Assembly: GCF_001039355.2 (NCBI RefSeq)
Contig: NW_019775877.1
Location: forward strand, 48,401 to 106,994
Length of the DNA stretch: 58,594 nucleotides
Source of the DNA: Lingula anatina
Taxonomy: Eukaryota; Brachiopoda; Lingulata; Lingulida; Lingulidae
Direction: 5' to 3'
Translations under genes and position numbers: made by a program
The notes under the pieces: model-generated
The model's database searches: none
What the model saw: only the letters and a program-made list of their open reading frames with translations
What the model was told of the DNA's origin: nothing
Part shown: piece after piece, positions 37,532 to 51,714 of the stretch
Numbering within the stretch: the stretch's first letter is position 1
How the letters are laid out: each line of letters opens with the position of its first letter

Positions 37532-38283
37532 GAAGCTGTGAGATTAGGTTCGTGATGGCGTAAATTAGTCCAAATTCATTCGGGGCATCATTTTTGGTTT
37601 CCTAGAGTCAGATCAGTATTTGGCTAGTTGGAAAGATAAAATATTTTACTCTGTTCTCTACCATGTTAGCTTATTGTCCTCTCTGAGCTAAAATTCAGAA
37701 AATTAGGGTTCACGGGCCCTTCCTTTTCATTTGAAAACCACATTGCTCTCAGCACATCAATAACAATGTATAAAAAAGGGGTTTTAGTTTTGTGAATCTC
37801 ATATTGGTAACCACAATGTTGTTCTGTGGGTGCAGGGAATACATTTGTATGTGTGAAAACCGTTACAAAATATTTCCTAAACTGTAACAATGTCAAAGCA
37901 TGTTTAAACACTTCAACCTTTTATTTTCAAACTTCAGATGGTTTTTTACTTTCTGTAACGTGTTCTAGGTCTGGTCTCCCCATAAATCTCCCCACACATG
38001 TGCTCACTGCCTGTCGTAGCCAGATGTTCCACAGTAAACAACATGATTTAATAGCACACCCCTTCATCAGCCTTTGCCACAATAGAATAACAATTACCCT
38101 CCCTCGCCGCCTTTGGTCAATAAAATACAACCATCACTTCTTAAAGAAAACATCAACTGAAAATGATTGGAATCCCTTTTGTTACCCATTAAAAAGATGA
38201 GTGAGGAAGCTCTTATAGGATCTGAGGGTTGCGCCCCCTCTTGATGTATGGCTGCGATTTTATGATAACAGTCATAGACTGGG

Positions 38284-38473
38284 TTCCCATAGATTTAGAT
38301 CAATCCATCTGGATTGACCTAACTCCCTGGGGATTCATGCTAAATTGCTGTCAGCCTAGCGCACACGAAAGTTAATTATCCCCTTACAGCTTTTAGTAGC
38401 GGGACAGCCTGCTAAACTGACAGCATCTGGTGAGACTCCCCATGGGGATTGATCCATCTAAAATCTGTGGGAA
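38284..38473 (+). mobile_element. MITE-like element, family R1, copy 2
   Basis: This element of about 190 bp starts TTCCCATAGATTTAGATC and ends with the inverted counterpart CCATCTAAAATCTGTGGGAA. It is homologous, in opposite orientation, to 12699-12896. It has no coding capacity. Confidence 0.7.
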
Positions 38474-39294
38474 TGCATTCACAGTCCTTTGTCCATATTA
38501 CATTATGCATAGAAGGCGTGAACGTATGCGAACCACAAGTTGAGTGAAATTGGTAGTGTTATATTGAAACAAATTATCTGGCTCAATAAAGATCTCTCTT
38601 TCTGAAATGGAATGTCTTTTCTCCCTTGTGTTTTCTCCAATTCCACCAAAATCACTCCTGTAATACCAACAGCTTATTTTTGTTCCTCAAAATAAAACAT
38701 TCGAAACATGAATTGTGCAGAAATGCACATTGTAACCAAAGCATGAAGATTATCCGCTCCAGTGAAGGTTTTTCTTTTTAGAAACAAAACGTCCTGTCCC
38801 CTGTGGTTTTACCCTTTTTTGAGGAACAAAAATAACTTGTTGGTATTTCAGTGATGATGTAGAAGGCATGCCCCACAGTTGTGTCTAACAGAGTATTATC
38901 TGTGCGCCACTGAATACACGTCCAAACCAGGTCTAAGTTAATGTAGGTGGACCAGCTGTTCCCGATTCTCCAGAATGTAGACTTCATTGAGGGGAGGGGG
39001 GCTGTGGGTTTTTGGATAGGGGGTGGAGGATGAGATGGCCTTTGACATGTGAGCAAAGAGGGGGTTGTTGAGGGTGGAGTTGAAGGGTTAGTAGCATTCT
39101 TGGTAGTTAGTGACTAGGGAAATCTGTATCATCTAACTAGAAAAAAGTTATTGAGGTGGTAATATCATGTAAGGAAAATATTATGTGGGTGAGTGGGTGG
39201 CATTTCAGAAGATGGAAATATTGCATGTGAAGTTTGTCGAGATATACAGTGCCTCATGGGGAGGGGAGGGGATTAGTACGTTTGGGTAGTCAAT

Positions 39295-39580
39295 ATCAGA
39301 CATTTGCGTGTAGTAAGACTGCAGGATCTCCAGACAGCCTAACTCTGATGTGAACACGTCTTAACTGAATGGCAGTTCTTTTCCAAACAGTTAAACTCTG
39401 ATGTGAACGCATCTCGGCCGACTGGCACTTCTTTTGATCAGACATTTGCGTGTAGTAAGACTGCAGGATCTCCAGACAGCCTATCTCTGATGTGAACACA
39501 TCTTAACTGAATGGCAGTTTTTTTGCCCAAACAGTTTAACTCTGATGTGAACACATCTTTGCCGACTAGCAGTTCTTTTG
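39295..39580. repeat. 142-bp tandem duplication with an internal half-repeat
   Basis: Two copies (39295-39436 and 39437-39580) each start ATCAGACATTTGCGTGTAG. Each copy contains two related halves with CTCTGATGTGAAC followed by a GGCAGTTCTTTT-type end, so four related sub-units are visible. Confidence 0.85.
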
Positions 39581-40373
39581 ATCTGGTTGTGTCCATTCTT
39601 CATGGTGTAGACTGGCAGAGTGAAGTGCCAGTGTCTTGTATGCTATGATATATGGTGGACTACCACCTGGGCTCTGCTCTCTCTGTCTGAGACTACATCT
39701 CTTTACATTCAGGTGTGCTTTTATTCTGGATGCCACTGCAGGGGGGGGGGGGGAGGCTATCTGTGAACAGATGATAGGAAGAGGGGATGAGGGGTATAGA
39801 GATAGCATTTCTGTGTTCTGTAACCCTAAACCCCCCTCCCACTCTCTCTTTCTTTCTCTCTCTCTCTCTCATACACACAATTCAACAATGGGGTCGGGTA
39901 GAGAGTTGTATTGTATATATACCAGTGGGTCGGAGGGGGGGGGGGGCTAGACTTTATTATGAGGTTAACTGGTGTATCTTCTCCATCAGATCACCTGGTC
40001 TGTGGCCATCTGTTCTAGGTAATGGGGGATCTTCAGTGCTCTCAGCACACTGCTGTAGTGTACAGTACTGGGTTGATAAGATCTCTCTTAGTGCACCTTG
40101 CATTAGATCTACATAGTAATACATGTCTATGTATGTGGCAGCTGGGGGTGGTCATACAATGCCCTGGTCATGTAGTGCCCAGGTGTTTGGGTACAGTTAC
40201 TAGTAAATGTATGGGTGCTGTGATAATATGTATAGGTACTGTTAATACGACACTTTACAATGACTTGCTAAGGAGCTGGGTCATTATCATAAAGGGCTTC
40301 AGTCTGAGAGTTGGGAGTAACTTTTTTCAAGATGGACAAATTGAATCTATTTGTTTCATGATAAATCACAGTT

Positions 40374-40441
40374 GTTGACTAAAATGAAATGAAAGATTTG
40401 CCATTTCGTTGACTAAAATGAAATGAAAGATTTGCCATTTC
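40374..40441. repeat. 34-bp exact tandem duplication
   Basis: Two adjacent identical copies beginning GTTGACTAAAATG and ending TTTGCCATTTC. Confidence 0.9.
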
Positions 40442-43400
40442 TTTAAAGTGAGACTCAGAAATTCATTTAAGTGAATAACTGTTAATACTGTTTGAGGGGT
40501 CAGAATGGGCTTTAAATATTGGTCTAGAAGTGGGGTCTTAAGTCTGGCCGTCTAGATGTCGGTCTTAAGTTCCCCAATGAGACAGGTTGGAGTGTGAAAG
40601 ATCCAGAGTTAAGGATATACTGGGGGTGTATTCAGTGCACAGTGCTTAGTGCACAGAACTTCGACTAATTGAGTAATCTCAGCCACTGCGCTGCGGCTGA
40701 TGGAATGTCACATGAGATGGCAGACCCTGGCTTCCATTGTGTGGACAATGAAGACGAAATGGGTGTCCAAAAAATAGACCGAGCTCGATTGCTGCCTACA
40801 TGTTGCCTCATCTCCATCTGTTAAAAAAAAAAAGGAGGGGAGGGGGGGAATTATCATTCTTTCAGATTCTCAGTTTTAGAATCATTTAAAATTTATTTTT
40901 GTTAAGTATTTGTTGTGCTTTTTCTGCGAAGAATAGGACTATTAGATAGCCTGCCTTTGGGTTTTTTTGCTTTCACTCAGCAAGTGTATTTTAATTCATG
41001 AATTTATAACTTTTAAAATACAGTAACTGGAAAAATCACAATTTTTCCCATTGAGAAGATCAAGTCAGTACTGTACTCTTGAAAAGGTAAAAGACTCTAG
41101 CCAAGTGATTTGCTACCTCACAAGGTGGCCGAGCTGCTGGCGGCAGAGGGGGAAATGTCACTGAGCACAATAGCACAACCTTTATGTTATTTTGGAGCCA
41201 AAATAATCCCTCTGTTAAGTTCGAGGAATGCCTGACAGGTTAATGAGCGAGGAATTTGGTAGAAAACATTTTGTCTTTTTGTTCAGTGATTGAGCTGTTC
41301 ACTTTGTCCATTTGCTTTGAAACTTTATCAAAAGGAAATAAGGAGGCTTCAAATGATGTACAAATGAGACATAAAATTACATTTTCAAACGATGTGTTTT
41401 GAAGCAAGAATGGTTTCTGAAACAGGGCAATGACTCTTATCAATAAACCCAGCTATGTAAATTTCAATAATGGGTCTCAGAAGAAGACAAATTTATGAAT
41501 AAAAATGTCACTGAGCAAGCAGGAAGGACCAAAAATATGGGATATAAAACAGAGAACAATGTCTTCAAACATCTCATAACTAGCTTCAAATTTAAGTGGG
41601 AGTTTCCACCCAAAGTTAAAGTATCCATGCAGCTTGGAGGTCAAATTTTTCTGCTATCTTTGAAGAATCAGACTTGACAAAGCGCGCTCACTCGATAAGA
41701 GAACTTGGCGGAAATCAGGGCTATATTTGTCCTGGCCCTGCTGGGTTTTCTGTAAATTGTGGGTTCAGCCAAGTGATGTGAACTGAGGATAACAGAGAAG
41801 TTTTTTTTTTAGAGATTTTATAGATATATTCAGCCAGTTTTGAAAATAGAAGTTTGGCAGGGATGAAGTATTCTGAAAATAGCTAAAGTAAAAAAAGTTT
41901 TGGCTAAAAAAGGCTATCAAAAGTTAAAAGCCTTATGATAGGTTTTAACACGACATTTGGAATCTTAGGAAAGGAAAATCAAGAAGAACAACAAACCTGT
42001 AATCAGACAAAAAGGACGGCCTTTTACATAGTCAATTATTTCATACAAATTCCATGTGCTACTGACAGCAGTAAATTAGTAGAAAATATGTGGCAGTAAC
42101 AAGAAAAGTAACTCTCCCAAAGAAAATCCCAGCACTTCATATCAAGTATTCCAATACCACAACATGTGTCAGTCGACTGTGAGAGGTGATCTGTCACTTT
42201 AGTTGACATCTCGGTGTCCTAATGTCGTCCATAATGTCTTGCCATTCACACTAAGGAATAATTAAACAGTACATTAGCACAGTTAGTGTAGGTGAGCCGC
42301 TCAGTGAATGATGTCTTTGCTGGCTGAGATTATACAGTCAATACTTCTTTCGGTTTCGTATTCGATGGTCGATAATAGCCCATGACCAGTTGGGGATTTT
42401 TATTTGTATGAGACAAAGATTAATTGAATATAAATATGTCTTCAGGTGATGGAGTATTGTGAAAATTGTTTTTAATATTTTTATTTGCTTAAAAAGCCAT
42501 TTATGTTTTTGTCCAAATTATTAAAGAGTCTTCATAGATGAAGATAGGTTACCAGCATATTTCTCTGCACTCTTGTTCCAAAATATTTGTCGAGCCTGTG
42601 TCAGGGGGTATGCCAGCGAGTTCATATCTCTGTCTCATTTGCTGCATACAAGCTGAAATTGAAGTTAATGGTGGTGTTTTTCTGTGTTTAAAAATAATAG
42701 GCCTGTAATGGAAGAATCTGTGATCAAGGCAGCTTGGTAGAAAAATACCAGGTGTGAGAGATAATTTAATTTGGCTGAAGAAATATTTACACTAGGGAAG
42801 AATAAATAATTGTAGCTGTAAATGATATATTTTGGCTGAAGGAATTTGAGAGATATTTCATTTTGTTTTTGCAAATTTATGAATATTTATTTGTCCTCAA
42901 AACCTTTGAGATAGTTACCCTTCTGAAACCAAAATTATTCCAATGTGCCCCTAAGGAATTTAAAGGTTGCTGAGTATATAATATAATTGGTCAACATGGA
43001 CGTCTTTGGGCAGGTCTTGTTTTATTTTCTGCCTCGATGCCCTGCTGGCGTGTCTCTGATAATGATAGGGTAAAGAATCATCAGGTGGGATGTTTATCTG
43101 GTGGTCAGGGAATACAAAACAAAATTAAAATGCATGTATTTTCCCAACATATGTCTAAAATGAGTGGCAAATTGATGTTTGGTTCAATCTTAACTCTTCG
43201 AGGTCACACATTTTAAAACAATTTAAATGCAATCATCCAGAGGTTTAGATTTAAAAAATAATCACAGTTTTGAAAACAAATCACCTGTCAGCTCCTGGGG
43301 TACAAGGCAGTTCTCGTGAGGAAGATTTAGTCTGGTTGGGTGTGTAGACACGTTGACTTGACACACACATCAATTAGTGCCCTGTTATGAATTCAGTAGC

Positions 43401-44251
43401 AGTTTTCTGGCTTAGCAGGGAAGAGGGGGGTGATGGGTGTGTTCTCACAGGTCAGAACATTTGAACCGACCTAGAATTGCCCAGAATGCAGCTGTACTTC
43501 CCAGATATTTCTCACTGTGCTAGGTTCGCAGTCAATGGCTGTAACAGGGAAGGCGATTGCAATCCGTCATGGCTGATTTATAACCACTGGTTGTCAACTA
43601 CCTTAAGTAGCAATTAACTTCACATTGGTTGTGTTTGCAAACTGGGCAGTTCATTCTGAAGAGTAATACATGTGCAGGAATCTTGCAAAGAGGGGAGTTA
43701 AGATTGATTAACCTGATTGAGGCTGACATCTAACCCGCCCCGACACCTTTATAGTCTCATTAAGTGGTTTTATGGCAAATATCAAAGCTGTGGATGATGA
43801 TTTGAATGTTGTGAACCACTAAAAGGGTCTGTGGCAAAACAGATTGCTTTTTTATGGGGGGAGGGGGGGGGGTATTCGAAAAGAAAAGGTTTGCACGTCT
43901 GTAAGTAATACTGAAATTTTGAAAGAGTTAAGTCATACTTGTTGTAGAACTTCAACATTAGGCTTGCACCTTTACTGAATAAACTTATATCACATGTAGA
44001 ATAAACTATTACTGTATGTTAAATTGATATGCACATCATACTGGCAAAGGTGTATACAAAATGTCCCTTCAGGTGAGATACCAGGTCATATTGATTCACA
44101 ACTCCAACCAGAGTGTAGGCGATCAAGGTCAGAGATAAAAGTATCTTTGATGCTGTACAGGCCATTCTGGCTCTGTCTCTGCCTTGGGGGCTGTCAGTAC
44201 ATGTCCACGTAATATTTTTGATTTCAACCCAGTTTCTTCCTCTATTTCCAG

Positions 44252-44419
44252 GAGAGCACCTGCAGGTGTGTCACCATGGCGACAGCGGGTTGACGTGTTG
44301 TACGCGTGAGGTGGAGACCAAGTTGTATAACCACAGTAGAGACGATTACGACAGTCTGCTGGCAGATTCCACCACTTCTATTAGACATATATTTATTACC
44401 AAAACTGCTAAGTTTGATG
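44252..44419 (+). CDS. GPC6: Glypican (GPC4/6 class), second coding exon with Cys-Cys motif
   Basis: The exon completes a Gly codon and encodes EHLQVCHHGDSGLTCCTREV, then ETKLYNHSRDDYDSLLADS and a segment ending TKTAKFD. The '(D/E)HL.(I/V)C.....TCC..(E/M)(M/V)E' block is a hallmark of glypican N-lobes and supplies cysteines 2-4 of the conserved 14. NHS is a sequon. It ends at phase 1 (GATG|GTAAGT), and the next exon begins AG, making Glu. GT-rich sequence follows the donor. Confidence 0.94.
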
Positions 44420-47233
44420 GTAAGTTGATGCATGTGTATGTCTGCGTTCATATGTCCACGCTTGCGTGCACATGTGTGTTAACGTGCACTTTGGCCAAAA
44501 TGTTTAATGTGAGAATGCATGTGTGTGAGTGCATACGTGTGTGTGTGTTTGAACCCAGGCTTATGACACACACCCTTACATATTGCCAGATCCTTAAGGG
44601 TTTCCCGTAAAATAGATGTCTGCATCCGATGTACCCACATTCTGTTTTGGTATGAGAGGGAGTGAGACTGTTTGAATGCTTTCCTTATTGAGGAAATGGC
44701 CTTTTGAATAAAAGATTGATTCATAAAAATATTTAAAAAATATAAAATGTAATATTTGCTAGGAAGTTGAAATTTATAATGAGTACAACTTGGTGGTGAA
44801 AACAGTCATTGTACAAGTGGAAAAACATGTTTGTTCTTTGACATTGAGGTGTGGTTTCCTTGAAATACTGCTCAAAATATCAGATACAAAATCTTCTTAA
44901 AGACATAAGATCCTCACAAACATCCCTTGAGACCCATTTATGCTCAGCAGAATTCTGGACAAGCCTGATTGTTTTTCAGTATTTCTACATGAATAGGCAA
45001 GAAAATTACTATCGTATTTGCTAACTTAGAAAGTTATTCACCCCTTACCAAAGCAAATAAGACAGAAATTCATGGATGAGGAACAAATTGGTCCAGATTT
45101 TGTCTACTCTGCCACAGTGAGCAAAAGAAAGCTGAGCTGGCTCTGATCGCCTGGTGAATCCTCAGCAAAGGTCAAAAGCCTCATCACGTTGTAGCCTCTA
45201 AGGAAAAGTGGGCGTTTTGCATCTTTTTCAAGGTGTATCTGCCTCTTTGGAAGTAATTGGTAGGAACTGTGTCTGGTTTGAAGTAATCTGGATGTACAGA
45301 CAATTGGTGTTGCATCAAACATCTGGTATATTTGGTTAGCTTGCTGGATTGAATCTTAGAATAATTTAGGAATCTGATGGTATATTTTTGACGGAATTGA
45401 ATATTTTTTCTACTGAATTTAGAATGCAGTGTTATTTTTACGAATCTGAAACATATAAAGCTCCACTGAAAGCTGAACCCTAATTTTCATCCTCGAACCC
45501 TGGCACAAAGGTTATACTAGGAAATATAACATCAAATATATCGAGAGACTCAGGCGAAGCAAAAAAGTATCCTCAACTGTCAGAAATATGAACAGTACCT
45601 TTAAGTGTAATCATTAAAATGTGAAGATTTTAAAAACATTCAGTGATTGGTTTCCTTATGGTTGCCCAACAGCTAAAAACCTGTCAGACTTTGAGTATTG
45701 CCCTAAATTTTTTGGACCCTCTGTAATGTTAAACTCTGGAAAAGAATTTCACCAAAGTGGCCGTCTGGGACAAGCTGTCAAAGTGGACATGGTAATGGGA
45801 AGAGGTTGGTCAGGAGGAAGACAGTTTAAATTTTGGAAGCAACTGATCCCATATGTACCAATGAAATAAAGAACATATAATTTCCTTGTATTGCAACAAA
45901 AATAAATGTCTTTTCCAATAAAAAAAGGAGAACCACAAAAATTTTAATTGAGTCAACACACACACAATAGTTTTTTCTCTTCTTAATATCAAAATGATTC
46001 ACTATTTGCACGAAGTTACTGAATGAAGATTCTCATGAGACAGTAGACAAATAAACCCGGATACTACAGGTGTAAAATCATAAACTATTAAAATGCAATT
46101 GGAAAAGAAACTGACACCAAGTCAGTGGCATTAAAGAAAAAAAAAGATTGGAATTTGAAAAGTTAAAAGAACGTGAGAAAGGTTGTAACTGGGGGTCATG
46201 TTTACTTCTCACTAAATGGCATTTTAACTGTTCACTGCATCAAACTTTATTGAAAATGATGGGCTGCTTTGTTTTGCCAAGATTAAAAAGCACTTAAAAT
46301 CATGTTAAAGTCTGCTGCTTGGTCAGATGAATCCATTTCTCCTCAGTCGTACACCTTCAGGGTCTTTAACAACATCTTAAGTGATTCAACTTTTCAAACG
46401 GTTAAAGACAGTAAATCTTCAACAGTAGTGGTCATTTCATGTCCAGTGAACAGGTAAAGTACCTGGTCAATGGGACACAGGTGAAAAATGACCACTGCCA
46501 GCAGACAGGTGTACAGTGGAAGACCTCAGGCAAAGATGGCCTCCCTGTGATAAGACAGGGAAAGGGTCACTTTTATATTGAAAACTATGACAAATGAATA
46601 AAAGCGGGAACTAGAGGGACCTTTTTAAGTTTTAAGTGACATAATGAAATTAAATGACAGGAAACTCAGAATTTATGAAAGAATATTGCTTGAAGTGAGG
46701 CTGATGCAAAATGGTCAAATTATCACACAGTGGCTGTGTTGTACTGTTAAGTTGTCCTTTGACTGATGAGTTTTACAGCTGAAAAATGAAACGTTTTACA
46801 GTAAACTAGTGGGTGGGTATCGAAATATGGTAACAGGTTTTTCCATTCTTGGGAGGGGAGGTATGTGTATGGAAGTTGACATCGTCCTCCATCTCTTCAT
46901 CCTTGTGACATAACAGCATATCTTCCATCTAGCCCTAACTTTTCATCTTAGAAAATTCAGCTGCTCCTTCGTCTTGATGACATTGTGTCATCTTAACCAA
47001 ATTTCAGGAGCCTGTCTGTGACATTGGAGAGACATCACCATGACATTGGAGAGACATTAGGCATTGTGATGTGTTTGGATATCTGTCTGTGTGACATTTA
47101 TGTGACATAAGTGTGACATTGAAAAAGCATTAAGGTGACATCACTGTGGCAGTTGTCATTCCACCCCATATATATGTTACAGTGTTACAGGGATGTAACT
47201 GATAGTTACAGAGCAACAGAGCAGAAGGGATGG

Positions 47234-47339
47234 TGGGGTGTTGGGAATAGGACCTGGGGGGGAGGGGGTGGGTGATAGGAGGGGGAGGGTGGAGGTGGGT
47301 GTTCAGGTATTTGGGGGTAGGGGTGGGGTGATTTGGTAA
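47234..47339 (+). repeat. G-rich tract with G-quadruplex potential
   Basis: At least eight runs of three or more G with short loops occur on the sense strand (for example GGGGGGGAGGGGGTGGG near 47256-47272). It would lie in the pre-mRNA of gene 2. Confidence 0.7.
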
Positions 47340-50300
47340 GACAAATTGATTTTTTCTTTGCCCAAATTTAAAAGTTTTTTAGTGTGTGTGGCTGAAAACT
47401 TTCCAGTGCTATTCATGAGCACAGAAACGTATAGTCCTATCACCTTGCTGAGTTCTATTGTCTGAGCCACAGTTGTGTCAATTCACGACAGGAAAACTGA
47501 GGAATTGCATTGAAGGTAACCATATTGTGTAAACAGATACGGAACACTCACCACCTTTTAGATTTTTATATCACAATCTCTTTATTTACCACTGACAGCT
47601 GGTGCGGAAGAAAAAAAAATTGATATTTTATCCCAGTGGTGCCATGGCTTAAGCAGGCATAAAAGTATTCGCACCTTTCTGATTGTAGTCTGTCACTCTG
47701 ATTGTAGATGTCTCAAAAAAGTGTGGCTTTCATGAAAGAGATTTAAAGATGTTTATTTTGAATAGATTTTTTATTTATTTCATGATATAGAGGGTTGGTC
47801 ATAGACAAAAATCGAAGCAAATATTTTCTGTTACAATTTGGAACACACTGCAAAATCCTCAAGTGCATAGAGTTAGTAATGTCTTCAGGGGATAAAAAAA
47901 TGGCGTCATGGAATGTCTAGTTTTTGTACCACCGTGAACTGCTTCTCAGGTGAGAAAATAAGCCCAGCAAAGACAGCTGAAGTAAAAAGGTGCACAAAAC
48001 ACTTGAATGTGTGTTGTTTCAGTCATTGTGTCCAACACATAACACCGGTTTTAACCGGTCTTTCTTCCATCATCGTCGAGGTCAGCGCCTCTCAATACCC
48101 AATGTAGCACAAGCGCAGTGCTGGATCAATGGCTGACAATGTCCTACAATTCACTCCAATCATCGAACCCCTTAATTTATGACTCACGCGTGCCCCTTTA
48201 TTCAAGTTTGACGCCCCTTATTTCAGAAATCACTGCCCCCAGACAAGCCTCTGTTGATTTTGTATTTAGAGGTTTCTTTGTGAACTGGTTTGGTATTGTG
48301 GAAAACTTACTGTTGACAATTTCATAGTCTATTTGTGATGGTTGACAAGGGAAGAAGTAACCAGTGCATTGCCTGTCTGTTGTAACCAGCTGTTACGTGT
48401 ATTGATATCCAAGGCGATGTTTTTGGCCGAGCTGCCAAATTTTAATTTCTCACAAGGAGAGTAACTTGATATAAGAACTAATTTTTGCGATGCAACACCT
48501 TCTGTGTAACCTGTGAATGGGCGGTTCAGTTTTCAAAATATCTTTCACCTATTGGTAACAACCTAATTTTCACCCCCTTTTGTTATCTGTTAGGATTTTT
48601 TTCACTTTTGGAATTAGATTTTACGACTACACAAGCAGATATAATGACTTGACATCTTGTTTCTGTCATTTCTGTCAAAGCTTTCGTTTCAATATTTTTG
48701 TAAGGTTATTTCAAAATATAAAAGATGTTCTATGAAGGATCTTATCCATAACGTGTTTTTCAGTTTCATTGTAAGAGCACCTCTCTGTTGGGAACAATTT
48801 TTGTATTGACAACCACTGTGTTGTTGTTGAGCTGAAATGATTGAACGTTTAGAATGAAATCATTCATGATCTGAAGTGCAACTGATATATGTTTTTGTAG
48901 TTTGAAGGTTGTCATCTCGCCTGTCATGAAACTTGTCAAATCCCCAGACACAAGTTCAGGTACAATGGTTCTATTATCAAGATCTGAAATTAGTTTCATC
49001 TGTTCATTCAGACGTTACTGCACGAAAAAAAAAGATCAAAAATTGGACATGGTGATGATGATCTGAAATATGAAAAGCATGTGTCTTTCTGATGTCACAT
49101 TATGTCACCATTGTTTATGATATTTCAATGCTGTCATTTGCTTTATCAGCATGAAGACTGAGAAAACAATTTCCCAGTGGAAAAATCTGTCTCGTTTCAA
49201 ATCTGTATTATTTCATCCAGCAATTTCTCAGTCTGATACACCCACTAGAATATGATTCAAGAATGAATTCCCTCGATAGTAAGCAAAGATTTCTGTCTCC
49301 ATCTTAAAAGCTGTCTACGTTCTATCTCAATGTGGGCATTTCATCTGGATAGCGATAAGATGAGATATGTTCAGATCTTAACTTGACTTCGTTCACATTC
49401 TATTGATTCTGGTCATGCTCGGTTTTCATCTCATCGTAACTAAACATCATGGCGGTTACTCTCTCTTTGTAATAAACATGTCTTGGAGAATGTTAATGCT
49501 TTATTCAGACCAACCGTCATACTTTGATGTACAAATATGACTCCATCTAAATGACTTGCTGTTATGTGGTATAAAGAATTAAATGAGAACTGGGCATGCA
49601 CTGTCACTGTTTAAGTTGTCTTGTTTTTCTTTAATCCACGACCATAAATGAAATGAAAATTTATATTGCTGTGTAGGGTCTTAGGATAGATTTTCTTAAA
49701 GAAATCCCTTCCAAGATAAAGTAACGTCCAAATTGATCAGAAACGATGCCATTTACCAATTATTGAAGGTCTCATCTTAGTGCTATGATCGTAGCTGAAA
49801 ATCCCTCCCCGGGAGAGAGTTTTACGTCTGTGAGTCCTACAAAGATTCTTGGCGGGTCTATTGATTAAATAATTCAATTTGGCCGAGGTCTTTCTCTGGT
49901 ACTGCTGCATTCTCAGTGTGGAATCAATATCTGGGAACTTATCAACATTGTACTGTTTTATTTGAAGGAAAGAGTGAACAAATAAGTTATTGCTGATCAA
50001 GTAAGATTGTATATTTCTAGAATGGAATATTTAGTGTACAGTGATGTGTAGCAAGGCTGAAGTCTTCAGTTGTGTTATAGATGTTAGAGCAGACCCTCAG
50101 GCTAGATAAAAACTTGTACAGACAACAGTAATGAATAGCATGTTGTTAACCCTCGTGAACAGCATTTAGTTATTAAAAGATTCCCTCCTCTTGCATCAAG
50201 TGTGTAGTTATTTACTGAGAGAAACAAACCAGAAAAGAAGTAATAAATAACAATGGTATTTTGTCTAGTATCTTCAGCTACACAGAAGCCAGACTGTTAT

Positions 50301-51714
50301 CGGCAGGTTATCTCAGCCACTGTGTAGAGGCCATTAGTGTCAAGGAGAACCACCAAAATATCATCATCTACCTGGGATGTTGGAAACGTCTGACGTAAAT
50401 CTTCCCCATTAACTAACTGAGGTTTTATTTATGTTTCTGTGTATATTGCTGTGGTAAGATAGGTTAGAGGACGCAGAGATAAAATTTCTTTTAGTTCTAG
50501 AGCAGGGTGGTTTTCTAAAGTCAATTTTTGGAAATTGAAAAAAAAATGATGTAGCAAAAAAAAAAAAAAAAAAAATGTTTTCCCTAGCCAAAGTGGAAAA
50601 AGTGAAGCAGTGAGTTAACCAACCAGGGGTTCATGGTAGCAAAGAACATTTTTACCTCTTGAAGGTATAGCAGTGCATTTCCATCATCAGATACAACTAT
50701 TCATTCTCTGTCCTTGACGCTGTATTCCTATCTCTCCAGCTCATAGCTCATTACTGTCAGAGAGGTGACCACAAGTTGATGCAAGAAATCGGTAATTTTG
50801 ACTTATTGTGTCGAATAAGCCGCTTAGCAGATAGAAAGCTGCATTTCCTCCAGGCAATCTGGTCCACAAATCTGGATTTAATTGGGTACAATAGCACAAT
50901 TAATGACAAAGGTTTGCTCTATCTCGCTGGCAGCATGTCATGTCGCTGATGCTGTAAATTGGCAGTAATATTGTGAATTCCTGTTGAAGACTTCAGTGCT
51001 GTTTGTACAAGGTTATGTATATGGGGAAGAATGTGGCACCATTAGTGTTGTGTTAGACTGCAAGTAGTGATTTTATTCATTTCTTCCCCCTCCCTTTCTT
51101 TCCCCTTTTTAATGATGATCGGATGCCTTGCGTGGAACTTTGTTGTTGGGCACAGTGTGGCTCTTTCTTATCCCTCTTAGAGAATTTTCTCCTGTTTAAG
51201 AGAAATAAGGTAGTTGTTGAAGGTATGAAATTTTCAAAACTAGAGAAGTTTTTTTTTCAGTCCTTTTCCGTCAAATCCCTTTCCTGTAAAAAGTTTCATT
51301 TGCAATCTGTGTTCATGCCTTTCATTTAATAAAGATTTGTTTTAAGTCAACGCAGTATTTAAACAGCTACCAAAGAAATCTTTGACAATCTGGACTCCAT
51401 CCACCACCTTTCTCTGCCAGGATTTTTCCAGTCTAGACTTCCTTTTGATAGAATAAGTACTGTAACACAGTCAGCATGTGGAGTGCCATCTGCCCTCGAT
51501 CAAATTGTATTTAAAATTCAATTTCAGGTTATTTAGAAATTGGTAACACTCAGCTTGTGCCTTAATTTAATGTAGTAACACTCCCCTCCCCTTCTTAAAT
51601 CAAACCCAAGCTTATGGTAGTTTTTTTTCACCACACTGTTTAAACTGAACCCCTCTTTCCAAACTTGTTTGTATTGTAAATGTTTAACACATTTTACTGG
51701 AGGCTACAGGATGG

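Larger units (their letters stand above)
30386..44251 (+). other. Glypican gene 2, intron 1 (13.9 kb)
   Basis: No exon or RNA gene is supported between the signal peptide exon and the CC exon. The intron includes a 28-bp palindrome (32538-32565), a 72-bp palindrome (37379-37450) followed by repeated TACGTAATTACAATT units, an R1 MITE copy (38284-38473), a 142-bp tandem duplication (39295-39580), a 34-bp duplication (40374-40441), a CT/CA run near 39842-39880 and G-runs near 39739, 39935 and 43856. CpG density falls to a low level after about 30.5 kb. Confidence 0.75.
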
